From assembly GCA_037954665.1 (NCBI GenBank), contig JBBMOL010000184.1, positions 310,001-374,000 of the forward strand: a stretch of 64,000 nucleotides of DNA, written 5' to 3'. The notes below the pieces were generated by a model. That model had not been told where the DNA came from. It saw nothing but the letters and a program-made list of their open reading frames with translations, and made no database searches. The position numbers were made by a program, and so were the translations under genes. Source of the stretch: Laguncularia racemosa (lineage: Eukaryota; Streptophyta; Magnoliopsida; Myrtales; Combretaceae). Below are positions 33,878 to 45,000 of the stretch, one piece after another (positions within the stretch are counted from its first letter, which is position 1; each line of letters begins with the position of its first letter).

Positions 33878-36800
33878 TTACTTTTTCCCTGATTTCTCCA
33901 AGAAATGAAACGACACTGAAGAAAGACGGAAGGGAAAGTAAAATGAGATTATTGAGGGGCAATTTCGGAATTTCGCAAATATTGGGTTGTAGTCCAGTGC
34001 CGAATTTTTTGTCCCGAATTATACACGGTACTAATTTATCTGATTTAGTCCAGTACCATATTCGTGTTTAGTCCAATACTTGCTTCAAGGATGGCAACTA
34101 AACGAAGGACAAAAAATTTTGTCCAGTCTAGTGCCGGATTTCAATGCCAACCAAACGCAACCTTAGTTTCTTTCTTTGCTCTCTGCTGCTTTAAAAATAT
34201 GGTAATGCAATATTCCACTGATTGGATTTGGTATTTGAACTTTGTATCGTATGTACCTATTGATTGACTCAGTTTGTTCTTTTGCTTTTGACAGTTGGGT
34301 GGGTTCATCCATCCTGTGTGTTGAATCAAAACTTGGTGCCATCAAGGCTCTTGATTTCCAAAAGGAGGTTTACGCTGGTTAAAGCAGTATGTGCGGAACC
34401 AAAAAGAAATGATTCAGTTGTTCCGCTTGCAGCAACCACGGTTGCTACAGGTACACTTAGCTTTTTCTGGACTTACATTTGCTTCATTATCTCTAATGTT
34501 GGAATTTTTTTTGTTACATAAAAGTGAATAGCTAATTTATTTTATTTTTAATTGGTTGTTTGTTGAATGTTGAAAATACAATAGAGACAGAGGACTTCGA
34601 GAAATTAGCAATAGAATTGCAAGATGCTTCTCCACCTGAAATTATGGACAAAGCTCTTGAGAAATTTGGCAATGATGTTGCTATTGCATTTAGGTATCAT
34701 TTTTGTTGGGGTGTGGTTTATACTCCCCTACAATAGGAAAGTACGTGGGTTTCGCTTTATGCTGAGCGAGCCAAGGTCTGGGGGAGTCACCTTGCCAAGG
34801 TCTCAAGGGGGCATCCTGGACACCAAAGGGATTTTAGGATTTAAGTTCATATTTTTTCATTAGCAATTTGGGCTTGGACTTATGAATAGCTGTTATAATA
34901 TATTCTTTTTTTTTTTCACTTGTAATTAAGTGATGCAAGGAAAGATACGAGGTACTAATTATAGTGGAATCCCTGCTGAACGTAACCTTAATTTAAGGGT
35001 GAACCAAGATAAAATCTCATATTTCGATTTCTCCCTTTTTTCGTTTTACACTTTACTTTGTTATTATGCACCAATCTTAACAATTTTCCCTCTATTGAAG
35101 ATTATATGATGTTGTTTTAGTTTCATAGATCAGTGTTGGATGATCTCATTTGTTAAGTGGCAAAAAAAGGAATGCAACCCTTATTAGTAGTATTCAACTT
35201 GAAGTGGTGGAGGTGTGGGGTTGGAAAAAAAAGCAGCATAAATAGGGATGATAGCTCTATCTGTAATGTATAATGCAGTAATTATTCATGATGAATGTGT
35301 CTATGATGAGATTTCACCAAATTTTTCCCAATGGTATGGTGTAACGGTTCTCATACTCCATCCATTTTAATTGCTAATTTTTGTTGTGGTTGGTTATCAA
35401 ATACCTAAAATTCTTACAAACTTGGACTTTTCTATTATTTATTTTTACAAAAATATCAATTAAAATTTCTTTTTTTAATATATAAAATATAATTTTTTAA
35501 ATCTTCTTTTAAAAGTACGTAAATTTTAATTTTCCAATTTACATACCCCAATCACCACCTTTATTATAATTATAAAATAAAAATATATAAGATATAGATA
35601 AGATAGTTTTCTAAATGCCGTATAAAAAAAAAAAAAAGAAGAAGATAATCCAAACAAACCCCATATGAGAGGTTTAATAGGCTTGAAGAGAGAACATCCG
35701 AATGGGAAGCTAAGGAGAAAAAAAAAAAGCTGACTTGACTACACCACTCCTTGAAGGGGGAAAATAGAATAGTGATTAGACATGCTTGGTGACTGCTGAT
35801 ACATTAAGATGTATACTCATCATTAACAGGTGCCTCAAGGGAACCTGTGAGTGGCTTAGAGAAACTTTTCATATTCTTCAATGTCGCTTACTCATTTTAC
35901 GAAAAAGAAAATGCATGGAAAGGTAAAGAGTTTGTAATATGCAGGCCTTGTGAATCGCTCATGTTTTATTACCTGTGTGCAGTGGAGCTGAGGATGTGGC
36001 TTGATCGAGTATGCAAAGCTTACAGGGCGCCTTTTCAGGGTATTCAGTTTAGACACTGGAAGATTGAACCCTGAAACATATCAATTCTTTGACAAAGTTG
36101 AGAAACATTATGGTATTCACATTGAGTACATGTTTCCTGATGCTGTTGAGGTTCAAGGACTTGTTAGAAGTAAGGACTCTTTTCCTTTTATGAGGATGGG
36201 CATCAAGAGTGCTGCCATATTAGGAAAGTTAGGCCCTTAACAAGAGCACTTAAAGGTCTTCTTGCTTGGATCACAGGGCAAAGAAAGATCAATCTCCTGG
36301 AACAAGGTCTGAAATTCCTGTTGTTCAGGTAGACCCTTCATTTGAAGGAATGGATGGGGGTATTGGAAGCTTGGTTAAATGGAACCCTGTTCCCAATGTG
36401 GAAGGCAGAGACAAATGGAACTTTCTTCAAGCCATGGATGTACCCGTGAACTTGTTACACTTCCAAGGATATGTCTCAATTGGATGTGAGCCTTGCACTA
36501 GGCCTGTTCTGCCAGGCCAGCATGAGAGAGAAGGAATGTGGTGGTGGGAGGATGCCAACGCAAAGGAGTGTGGCCTTCATAAAGGAAACATTACAGAGGA
36601 AGTACTCAATGGAAATGGAAATGGTGCATCACATGCAAATGGAGGTGCCACTGTTGCAGACGTCTTCAACAGCAAGAACTTAATGTCCTTGAGAAGAACC
36701 GGCATAGAAAACTTGCTTAACCTGGAGAATAGAAGAGAACCCTGGGTTGTGGTGCTCTATGCACCTTGGTGCCAATTCTGGCAGGTAATTTTCATATGGC

Positions 36801-37481
36801 ATGTATATGATGCGACACTGTAGGCAGGTTATTTTAGAGTTGTTTGTTTATATCATAGACACTGAGTAGTTATTTTTTGCTTGTACGTATGCAGGCAATG
36901 GAAGACTCATATGTTGAACTGGCGGAGAAACTTGCAGGGAGTGGGGTGAAGGTGGGCAAATTTAGGGCGGACGGTGATCATAAGCCATTTGCTCAACGAC
37001 TGTTGCAGCTTGGGAGTTTCCCAACAATTTTGTTCTTCCCAATTCACTCTTCTAAGCCCATCAAGTATCCTTCAGAAAAGTGGGATGTCGACTCATTGAT
37101 GGCTTTTGTGAGTGCTTTGAGGTGATAGAATTCAATTTCCTTGGTCACAACCAACCAAGTATAGGTATATAGTGAGACATTCTCGCGAGAAATATGATCA
37201 GCGAGGGGCATTGACGAAAAGCGTGCTGAATGTAACGTTTTGGCAGCCGCAGCAGCTGGGTCAGGATTTCCTGCCTTGTGCAAGTTATAGGATGCCTAGT
37301 CCTTTTTTCTTCCATCTTGTAATTCTTCCTCTCTTATATCTCCTCATTCTTCTTTCTCTTTAGCCTTCATTTGATGAACTTTTCAAATTTCCCTGTTTGT
37401 CATATATGTAGCCAAATGTAATTACGAGCCTGTAACGTGAGATCGATCATCTACGTGACCTCACCACAATCATTTTTTATG

Positions 37482-37487
37482 AATAAA
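37482..37487 (+). terminator. Polyadenylation signal downstream of APR
   Basis: AATAAA about 357 bp after the APR stop codon, in the expected 3' UTR range. Confidence 0.5.
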
Positions 37488-37847
37488 ATTTAGTCCTTTT
37501 GGCGCCTTTATCTTACTTCTCTGTTCCCATTATGGGGGAGTTCTTCAAATTATCACTTCGAGGGCAAGATAGTGGAGTCCACATGGCAACACTATTTCTG
37601 ATCGAATATTATTGTTTAGATCAAGGCCCTTGACCAGAGGAGCATCTGAATTTGAAATGAAAGTTCGAAAATTGAAATGCTACTGCCGGGTTTGGGCCGG
37701 CTATCTTTTCTCAAATCCTAAGGATCTGGGCTGAAAGTTTACAAGGTCTGTGCATTATTTCATTGTAAACATTTTCAACCCTGCAGTAATTACAATGGGC
37801 CAATTGTCATCATCCATCTGCCTAGAAAGGGATTTATATGGTGCTAC

Positions 37848-37874
37848 ATATATATATATATATATATATATATA
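37848..37874. repeat. (AT)n microsatellite at the plastid-DNA insertion
   Basis: AT tract immediately before the plastid-derived stretch; copy B has an AT tract at the equivalent place (about 50380-50420). Confidence 0.9.
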
Positions 37875-37883
37875 AATGAATAG

Positions 37884-38088
37884 ATGCAATCGCAACTTCG
37901 AATATGGAATTCAATGGGATCAAATAGGAAATGATACTTTGAATCATAGAACTACAATGAAATATATGATCAACCAACATTGATTGATTTTGAAAAAGAG
38001 TATAGATATGTGAATCATGATCTAATGCATATAGATACAAATGGTCCAATGGGAACAAGAATTTCTAGGAGTAGTTGGAACATTTCGT
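37884..38088 (+). pseudogene. ycf2: Nuclear plastid DNA: ycf2 fragment
   Basis: Conceptual reading gives [20 protein letters not shown] and, after an internal deletion, NAYRYKWSNG and LEHFV, which match the plastid ycf2 protein as I recall it. Stops and a deletion of tens of bases show it is not functional. It lies inside copy A of the segmental duplication and is absent from copy B. Confidence 0.85.
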
Positions 38089-38355
38089 ATAGCTTCTCAT
38101 CTATTACGGCTTGACTCTTTTATGACAAATATTGGTTCACAAACTCCTTTTTTTTTTTTTTTGTATTTTTAGAGAAAGAGAATTAGTATATAATTTATTT
38201 GAAGCTGCCATTGGTAGGAAAATGATGTATAATTATTTTCATATTGAAGAGTCGCAGTCGATCTACCTCATGGATGGATGGATAAATGTTTAGATTTCTA
38301 TGATTATTTTTTACTAGTGGTTTCTGAATATCAAAACCTTATCACTCAAAATCCT
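38086..38355 (+). pseudogene. ndhH: Nuclear plastid DNA: ndhH fragment
   Basis: Reads [21 protein letters not shown], then [11 protein letters not shown] and MMYNYF, and further on GWI, matching the plastid NADH dehydrogenase-like subunit H. An expanded T run (38144-38162) and shifts interrupt it. It follows the ycf2 piece directly with a few shared bases (CGTA) at the junction, although ycf2 and ndhH are not adjacent in ordinary angiosperm plastid genomes. Confidence 0.8.
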
Positions 38356-39384
38356 ATATATATATTTATGTATTATATATATATATATTTTAATTAAACA
38401 GCAGCAAGTTTCCAACATTTTGACTAAAATGTTACATAGATACGAAACCACATGCATCTTAAAATGGTCCTTTTCATTAAATTTTAAATAAGTAGGATAA
38501 TGAGTTATATATAAGAGGATAGATCGTATATACTGATCTTGTTATTTTACTTGTTAAAATATCAATTGAGAGACTACAATTATTCTCTACATACTTCTGT
38601 TTTTACTCTTTTTCACTTTGAATATCAATGTTTTTAATATTTTTATATTTAGCTATGTTACTTATATGTGTCAATATATAATTGGTTAATAATAATTAAT
38701 TTAATAAAATAATATTATAAAATATATTTGAGCAAATAATGTAATCCTTAGCAAAGGCTAGTTTAGTTTTAATTGGTGGGCTCACAAGCAAAAGTTTCAT
38801 ATTATAATTTATCTTGTGTAGCAAATAAGATAGACTATGTTTATAAAATCCACCCTAATGTTAAACACTACATTACCCATGTTCTTTTACTGGAGTGTGG
38901 CACTGCATATTTCATTTCCCCCCTCCCCCTTTCAAAACCATCCTAAATAGAACTCTAAACTAAAGAGCTCAATTTAGAGGACTCCTATATATATATATAT
39001 CCATTCACAAATCAAAAGTTCTTTTACAATTGAAAACTTAGTGATATTTTATAGACCAAGTTTTTTTTTTTTATGCTTAACCTATATCTCTATTTGTGTC
39101 TCATCCTATCGCATATCATTTTATATGATGAAAATTCAATGAAGGCAATGCTTTATACTCATTTATTCCTACATGATAATATATACTTGTGCATGAAATA
39201 AATAGAAACTGAAGATGCGAATTAAGGATTAAAAAAAAAATACCTTAACTGTATTTTCAACATGTTTAATCGATATACACCCAATTGACCATAATAATAA
39301 CTAATATCCATACCTCATAAATCAATTACCCAATACTTACATTTGAAATAAATTACCAAGCTATATCCAATATACTATATCTTT

Positions 39385-39389
39385 CAATG
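39385..39389 (+). other. Target-site duplication of gypsy element 2, left
   Basis: CAATG before the 5' LTR; repeated at 48258-48262 after the 3' LTR and present once at the empty site 51491-51495 in copy B. Confidence 0.92.
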
Positions 39390-41380
39390 TGTAAATACAC
39401 GAGTAATATAATATATATAATAAAAATGTAGCTAAGGTTAATATCGTAAATGATCTAAAAGGATTGGGGGCAATTTGGTAATTCAAACGAGGACTATAAA
39501 TAGGCCATTATAAACCTTATTAACATTTTTCCTCCATTTGTATTTCACAAAACTCTAAAACTTTCTTGTGAATCCAGACAAAAGGAGATGACCTCTTTTT
39601 TACAACTAGCTTATTGAATTAAGGTAAGTGCATCAATTAGAATTATTGATGAATTGTTTAAGTATATGTTGTAGAGTAAAGAATTAACGAATAGGGCTCA
39701 TTATAGATTAAGGTCATGATTAATCTGTGCTATACAAGTTTGGAACAAGCACTTCAAGTATATCAATCACGATTCGGATTAAGTGTACCTACTAGTGTAT
39801 TACATTATAAATTTCATACTAGATAGATCAATTAGGTTGAATTGATTAAAAAACGAGCTAAGGGATTGATATACGAAGTGTACAGTAAGTTACACGACCC
39901 CCCAACATAACTGTGTTATAGGTGTGTTGAATTTAAAGAGTGAACAGAGAGATATACAGTCTCCCAACACGACCATGTTGAAACTGTGTTGAAGACCCAA
40001 AGTGAATAGAGAGATACATGATCTCTTAACATGACCATATTGTAAAAATGTTAAAAAAAAAAAAAAACCCAAATTGAACAGAGAGATACATGGTCTCTCA
40101 ACATGACTGTGTTTTGCCCATGTTGAGTTCAAAGAGTAACATAAATGTTCAAGGCTTTTAGCACGACCATGTAAAACCCTGTGTTCACTAACACGACCTC
40201 CAACATGGCCTTATTGAGTTGAAAAGCTTCCTTTTCTTTTTTTATTTCATTGAAATACAGTTTTAAAAGCATGTAATTAGGATTGTGTATAGTTTGGAAG
40301 ATTTGTAAGGCTATAGAAGTGTGAAGGATAAAGTATTACGAGTCAGGTACGTGTATTCCATGTTTGTTGCTTGTGTTTAATAGGTTAAATATTGCGTGTG
40401 GAATTAATATTATTGTATATGAACTTAACTGCATGTGCATGTGATTATGAATTGTTAGGTTCAAGAAACTGAGTGTGGGTCGGTGTTCTCAGGATAGCAC
40501 CCAATGATCGGTATGTGACTTTGTCCTTAGTAGAGTCATATACTGAAATGATCCAGGTAATTTATGGAAGGACATTATGGAAAGGTATTGTGTGAATGAT
40601 TGTGGAAGGATGCTATGCAAGAATTGAAAGGTTGAAATGACTCGTGGATTCATAAATAGTGGGGATAACCCATTGTCATATATATTATTATTATTATGTA
40701 TGGAAAATAGACTCATGGACAAAGGGGAGCACCATTTGTCATATATATATATATTGTTTGTTGAGAAGGATTGTGAAAGGATGTTGTGAAAGTTATGTGT
40801 GATGGTGTTTATGATGTGATTGTGTATTGGCTAAAGATTGTGAAGGATGAATAAAATTATGTATGAATATTGTGTTGCATCTTGCATGTGTTATTGCATC
40901 TATCATGGCATGCGCATGTGTTTGTCAATATACATAGTATTGGGCATTAGCTCACCCCTTGTGGAAACCTTTTTTAGTTGTAGGTGCTACAAAAGAAATT
41001 ATAGGGTATGGATGAGATCCTAGTAGAAAACAATCAGGATACCATGACGAGTAGTATCTCGATGAGGAGAAAGGAAAATATGGAATAGTTTGTAATTATG
41101 ATTTCAATTATCATGTCATTTAAGTTGTTGAAAGCTTTTGTTCTATTTAAATTAAGGAGATTAAATAGGAATTATGTTTGGAGGATATACATTTCGTTTA
41201 GAAATTGTGGTATTGTTGGAGTTTATGAATGCTTCCGCTATAGTAATTTAAGAGATTCATGTATTATATTGAATACTTAAAAGATAATGCTTGGAGAATT
41301 GTAATAATTGAGCCTTTACGTGTCTTCAAGTACTGAGACAAGTGGCGAGCCGTAGCATACCCAGGTTTCGAGGCGTTACA
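39390..41380 (+). repeat. 5' LTR of gypsy element 2
   Basis: 1991 bp, TGTAAATACACG ... GGCGTTACA. A TATA box (ACTATAAATAGG, about 39491-39502) lies some 100 bp from its start. Confidence 0.9.
39890..40205 (+). repeat. Tandem AACACGACCATGTT-type repeats in the 5' LTR
   Basis: Four to five units of about 60-70 bp, each containing a degenerate palindrome (ACACGACCATGTT, ACATGACTGTGTT) and the word GAACAGAGAGATAC. They lie about 400 bp downstream of the LTR TATA box, hence probably in the transcribed leader. The 3' LTR has the same array at about 46730-47045. Confidence 0.85.
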
Positions 41381-41387
41381 GCTTAGG

Positions 41388-41400
41388 TGGTATTAAAGCA
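41388..41400 (+). other. Primer binding site 1 of gypsy element 2
   Basis: TGGTATTAAAGCA, two mismatches from the tRNA-iMet complement TGGTATCAGAGCA, seven bases after the LTR end. Confidence 0.75.
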
Positions 41401-41693
41401 TAAGTTAATGATCCCTAGGAGCTTAGGTTTTGATCAAAAGAATGTAGGTTTGTAATCTTCAGAGCTTAGGTTGATGAATCTATAAACAACTTAAGTTTGA
41501 TGGTTTATAGAATTAAGTGATGATAAATAGTATAAGTTTCAAACAATAGTAATTTAAGAGATTCATGTATTATATTGAATACTTAAAAGATAATGCTTGG
41601 AGAATTGTAGCAATTGAGCATTTACGTGTCTTTAAGTACTAAGAAAGGTGGCAAGCCATAGCATACCCAGGTTTCAGGGCATTATAGCTTAGG

Positions 41694-41706
41694 TGGTATC
41701 AGAGCA
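41694..41706 (+). other. Primer binding site 2 of gypsy element 2 (perfect)
   Basis: TGGTATCAGAGCA, in the second unit of the 306-bp duplication. It keeps the consensus that site 1 has lost. Confidence 0.8.
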
Positions 41707-42060
41707 TAAGTTAATGATCCTTAAAAGTTTAGGTTTCGATCAAAAGAATGCAGGTTTGTAATCTTTAGAGCTTAGGTTAATGAAACTATACACAACTTAG
41801 CTTTGATGATCTATAGAATTAAGTGGTGATAAATAGTATAAGTTTCAAATAATAGAAAGTAAGTCATGATCTTTAAGTGAATTAGGTATTGGTCTATAAG
41901 ATGATGATGCATCATAAGAGTAGTTAGAATATGTGAATAATATTACTAATTTGTGAACACTTTCAGTAATATTGAAAATGTCATGTTTAAATTTTTCATA
42001 CTTTGATGAATGTATATAAATATTCCTATATCATTCTCACTATTGTATTTTGTTTTGTAG

Positions 42061-45000
42061 AATGCCTAGGAGAATTTCAGGACCAAAATCATCCTCAGGG
42101 GCTAGAGGTGATGCTCCTAATAATAGAGTACCCCCTAGACCCCTAGATTTTAGATAGGGAGGAAATGAAGTGAATGCTACATAGATACTAAAGGCTATCA
42201 ATATTCTAGCAGGAGTAGTGACACAGCAATAGCAGTAGATACAAGAGATGCAAGTGCTAAATATGAGACAAGCCCAAATGATGGAGGAAATTAGAGAGAG
42301 ACTAGCTAGGGAAGTGGGCTTAGATCGTTTTGTCATAATGGTCAAGGAGTTTAGGCTAAAGGTAGATGATCCACTAGATGTTAAATAGTGGATTGATGGA
42401 ATAGAAAAAATGTTTGAAGTTATGGGGACACCTAAAGTCAAGAAGGTGAAATATGCTATATATTTATTAAGGGGCTTAGCTTCTAAATGGTGGTCGAGTG
42501 TTTCCAGACTCACCATGGAGGCGATCACTTGGGATAGGTTTAAAGAGATGTTATATAGGCAGTATTTCCTAACCACCATTAGGGATAGAATGCGGGCATC
42601 ATACTATAGTTGTTGCTAAAGAAAGAGATTAACGGATGGATATCATATGGAATTCAACCGTTTGATGAAGTTCATGCCACTTGTATTCAAAGGTAATGAG
42701 AAGTCAATGACTCATCAGTTCGTATTAGGATTGGAACCCACTTTAGGACATGAAGTGGTTACCTTCAACTGAAGACTTACTCTGAAGCTGTGAATAAAGC
42801 TAAACTTGTAGAACAAAGTCGCAAAAGAACTAATGAGATGAGGACTTTAAGGACTAGAATGGTGTTAGGGAAAAGACCCATCTAGAATATTATAACTCAA
42901 GATAAAGGCAAAAGACCTCACATGGTACAAACCAGATCTGTAGTCATAGTAGCACCTTCCTCCTAAGTGAAAACGTCATATATGGGACAAGGTAATGGGT
43001 GTGGAAGATGTTACGGGCCATATGAGCTAAACGAATGAAAATTGCCAAAGGGTGCCAGTTTTTCATGTAGAAAGACAAGACATAGCAGCAAAACCTGTTA
43101 GGAGAGGTCAATCCCATTGACATTTTGCTTCTCTTGCAAACAGAGGGGTCATAGGAAGGTGGATTTCCTGAATAATAGAAAAAAAACATATACAATCAAC
43201 ACCAGTAGCAAGAAACCACACTGGAACTAATAATGGCAAACCTTAACAGGCAAGGCTAAGGTAGAGGGCACCTGCATTAATGTTTGCACTACGGAGGTAG
43301 GACACTCTAGATATAGAGACCTTAGCAGGTACACTATTAGTAAATTGTTTGCAAATCTTCTGGTGTTAGACATGACCGATTTTGATGTAATTTTGGGAAT
43401 GGATTGGTTAATCAGGCATCATATAATAATAGATTGTTATGATATGACCATCCATTTTAACACACCAGAAGGGGACCAATTTAATTTCCAATTAGAAACA
43501 CATAGACCAACAAGATTGCCAACATATGAATTGTGGGGTAAAAGTATGATGGCATCAGTGACAGTTGAGGGTGAAAAGGTGATGAAAATTAAGAGAGTAA
43601 GGTTAGTGAAGGATTTTGCAGAAGTGTTTCTAGATGATCTACTAGGTTTACCTCTAATAAGGGAAATTGAATTCAGCATAGATACAGTATCCGGTATAGT
43701 TCCCATATCAAAAGCCTCACACCGTATGGCACCCACAGAGTTGAAGGATCAAATATGGGTATTATGAGTTCCAAGTAATGCCTTTTGGACTCACAAATGT
43801 ACATTTAGCCTTTATGGAATTAATGAACCAGATATTCAAAGAATACTTAGACAAGTTTGTCATTGTATTCATAGATTACATCTTAATATACTTTAAAAGT
43901 GAAGAAGCTCACGAGCAGCATTTGAGGATAGTATTGAGCAAACTGTAAGAAGAAAAATTGTATGCCAAGTTTAAGAAGTGTGTGCTCTAGCTGAAGCAAG
44001 TCATCTTTTTGGGATATGTGATCAGTGAGGATGGATTATCTATAGATCTCGAGAAGATAAGAGATATAAATGAATGGCCTAAGTCAAAGACCATAATAGA
44101 AATTAGAAGCTTTTTGAGGTTAGCAGAATACTACAGAGGATTTGTAGAAGGATTTTCCAAACTAGCAACCCCTTTGACCAAGTTAAATTAGAAAAGGAGT
44201 GAAGTTTGTATGAGATTATCGATGTGAAGCAAGTTTCATGACATTGAAGGAGAGATTGACTTCTATATTGGTACTTGCACTACCAGTAAGTGGTGAAGAA
44301 TTTGAAGTGTACAGTGATGCCTCTATTTAAAGGCTCGGATGTATGTTGATACGGAATGATAGGGTAATTACGTACGCATTTAGGCAATTGAAGCCTTATG
44401 AGAAGAATTACTCGAGACATGATATGGAATTAGTAGTCGTTATATTTGCCCTCAAGTTATGAGACATTACTTGTATAGGGAGCAGTGCAGAATATTCATA
44501 TATCACAAAGCCTCAGGTATTTATTTACCTAAAAAGAGCTAAATATGAGGCAAAAATGCCAGCTAGAACTGATAAAGAACTACGACTTAAAAATCTAGTA
44601 CCATCCTGGAAAGGCTAATGTCATTGCTGATGCACTCAGTAGAAAGAAGCATGGTAATTTAGCAACTTTGATCACAATTCAGAAGAAGATATGTAGAAAT
44701 TAGATATGGAGATTGTAACTCATGAAATTAGAGCTAGACTCACCAGTTTACAAATACAACTAGTGTTAATGGATATAATAAAGCTGCACAAGCTAAAAAC
44801 AAGGGAATACAAGAAATAAAGAAAAGAATGGAAGAGAGAAGAGCTATATAATTTAATAAAGATCTAAAGGAGGGTATTGAGATATGGTCACAGGTTATGT
44901 GTGCCGAGTGTAGATGAACTGAAGAAAGAAATATTATTAAAGGAGACATGCTATTCTGGATACTTCGCTCACCCTAAAAGTACCAAGATGTATAAAGATC

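Larger units (their letters stand above)
30154..34162 (-). mobile_element. PIF/Harbinger-like DNA transposon carrying NUF2 exons (Pack-type)
   Basis: 4009-bp insertion in the first APR intron. The ends are inverted repeats GGTACCGTTTGGTT (left) and GGTTGCGTTTGGTT (reverse of right end), 12 of 14 identical. Related subterminal words occur in both arms in inverted orientation (ACTGGACAAAA, CGTTTGGTT/CGTTTAGTT, GTACTGGACT). The flanks are TGA (30151-30153) and TTA (34163-34165), compatible with a diverged TNA target duplication. Inside, all on the minus strand, are a Myb/SANT-like ORF remnant of the kind encoded by Harbinger ORF1 and exons 1-4 of NUF2 with introns. No DDE transposase was found, so it would need help from a related element. 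Confidence 0.78.
29546..37125 (+). pseudogene. APR: 5'-adenylylsulfate reductase (APS reductase), plastidic, degenerate
   Basis: APR reduces APS to sulfite with glutathione in plastids, in sulfate assimilation. Recognised exons: 29546-29609 (Ser-rich transit-peptide start, but TAG at 29597-29599), 34295-34450 (ends AEPKRNDSVVPLAATTVAT), 34585-34693 ([11 protein letters not shown]), 35983-36784 (reductase domain) and 36895-37125 (C-terminal thioredoxin-like half, ending FVSALR). All have GT-AG borders. The reductase exon keeps [38 protein letters not shown] and, out of frame, ECC, but has apparent one-base losses near 36000, 36174 and 36284. In the thioredoxin-like domain WCQFC is WCQFW (second Cys codon lost, 36779-36781). 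A 4-kb transposon sits in the first intron. Nonsense, three shifts and the lost Cys together argue for a pseudogene; homopolymer assembly errors could explain some shifts only. Confidence 0.9.
37672..39389 (+). repeat. Segmental duplication copy A, left part
   Basis: Collinear with 50171-51495 (shared CTCAAATCCTAAGGATC, AAGTTTCCAACA and GTTTAATC words throughout). Copy A carries two insertions absent from copy B: plastid DNA (37884-38355) and the gypsy element at 39390. It continues after the element at 48258-48494. Confidence 0.88.
41241..41852 (+). repeat. 306-bp tandem duplication across the LTR end and primer site
   Basis: Unit 1 (41241-41546) and unit 2 (41547-41852) both contain the last 140 bp of LTR sequence, the primer binding site and the start of the leader. 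The 3' LTR has the LTR part only once. The copies differ at roughly one position in fifteen. Confidence 0.9.

Noticed and set aside
42040..42579. Minus-strand 179-codon open frame in gypsy element 2
   Set aside because: Antisense shadow of gag; the plus strand carries the recognisable gag core.
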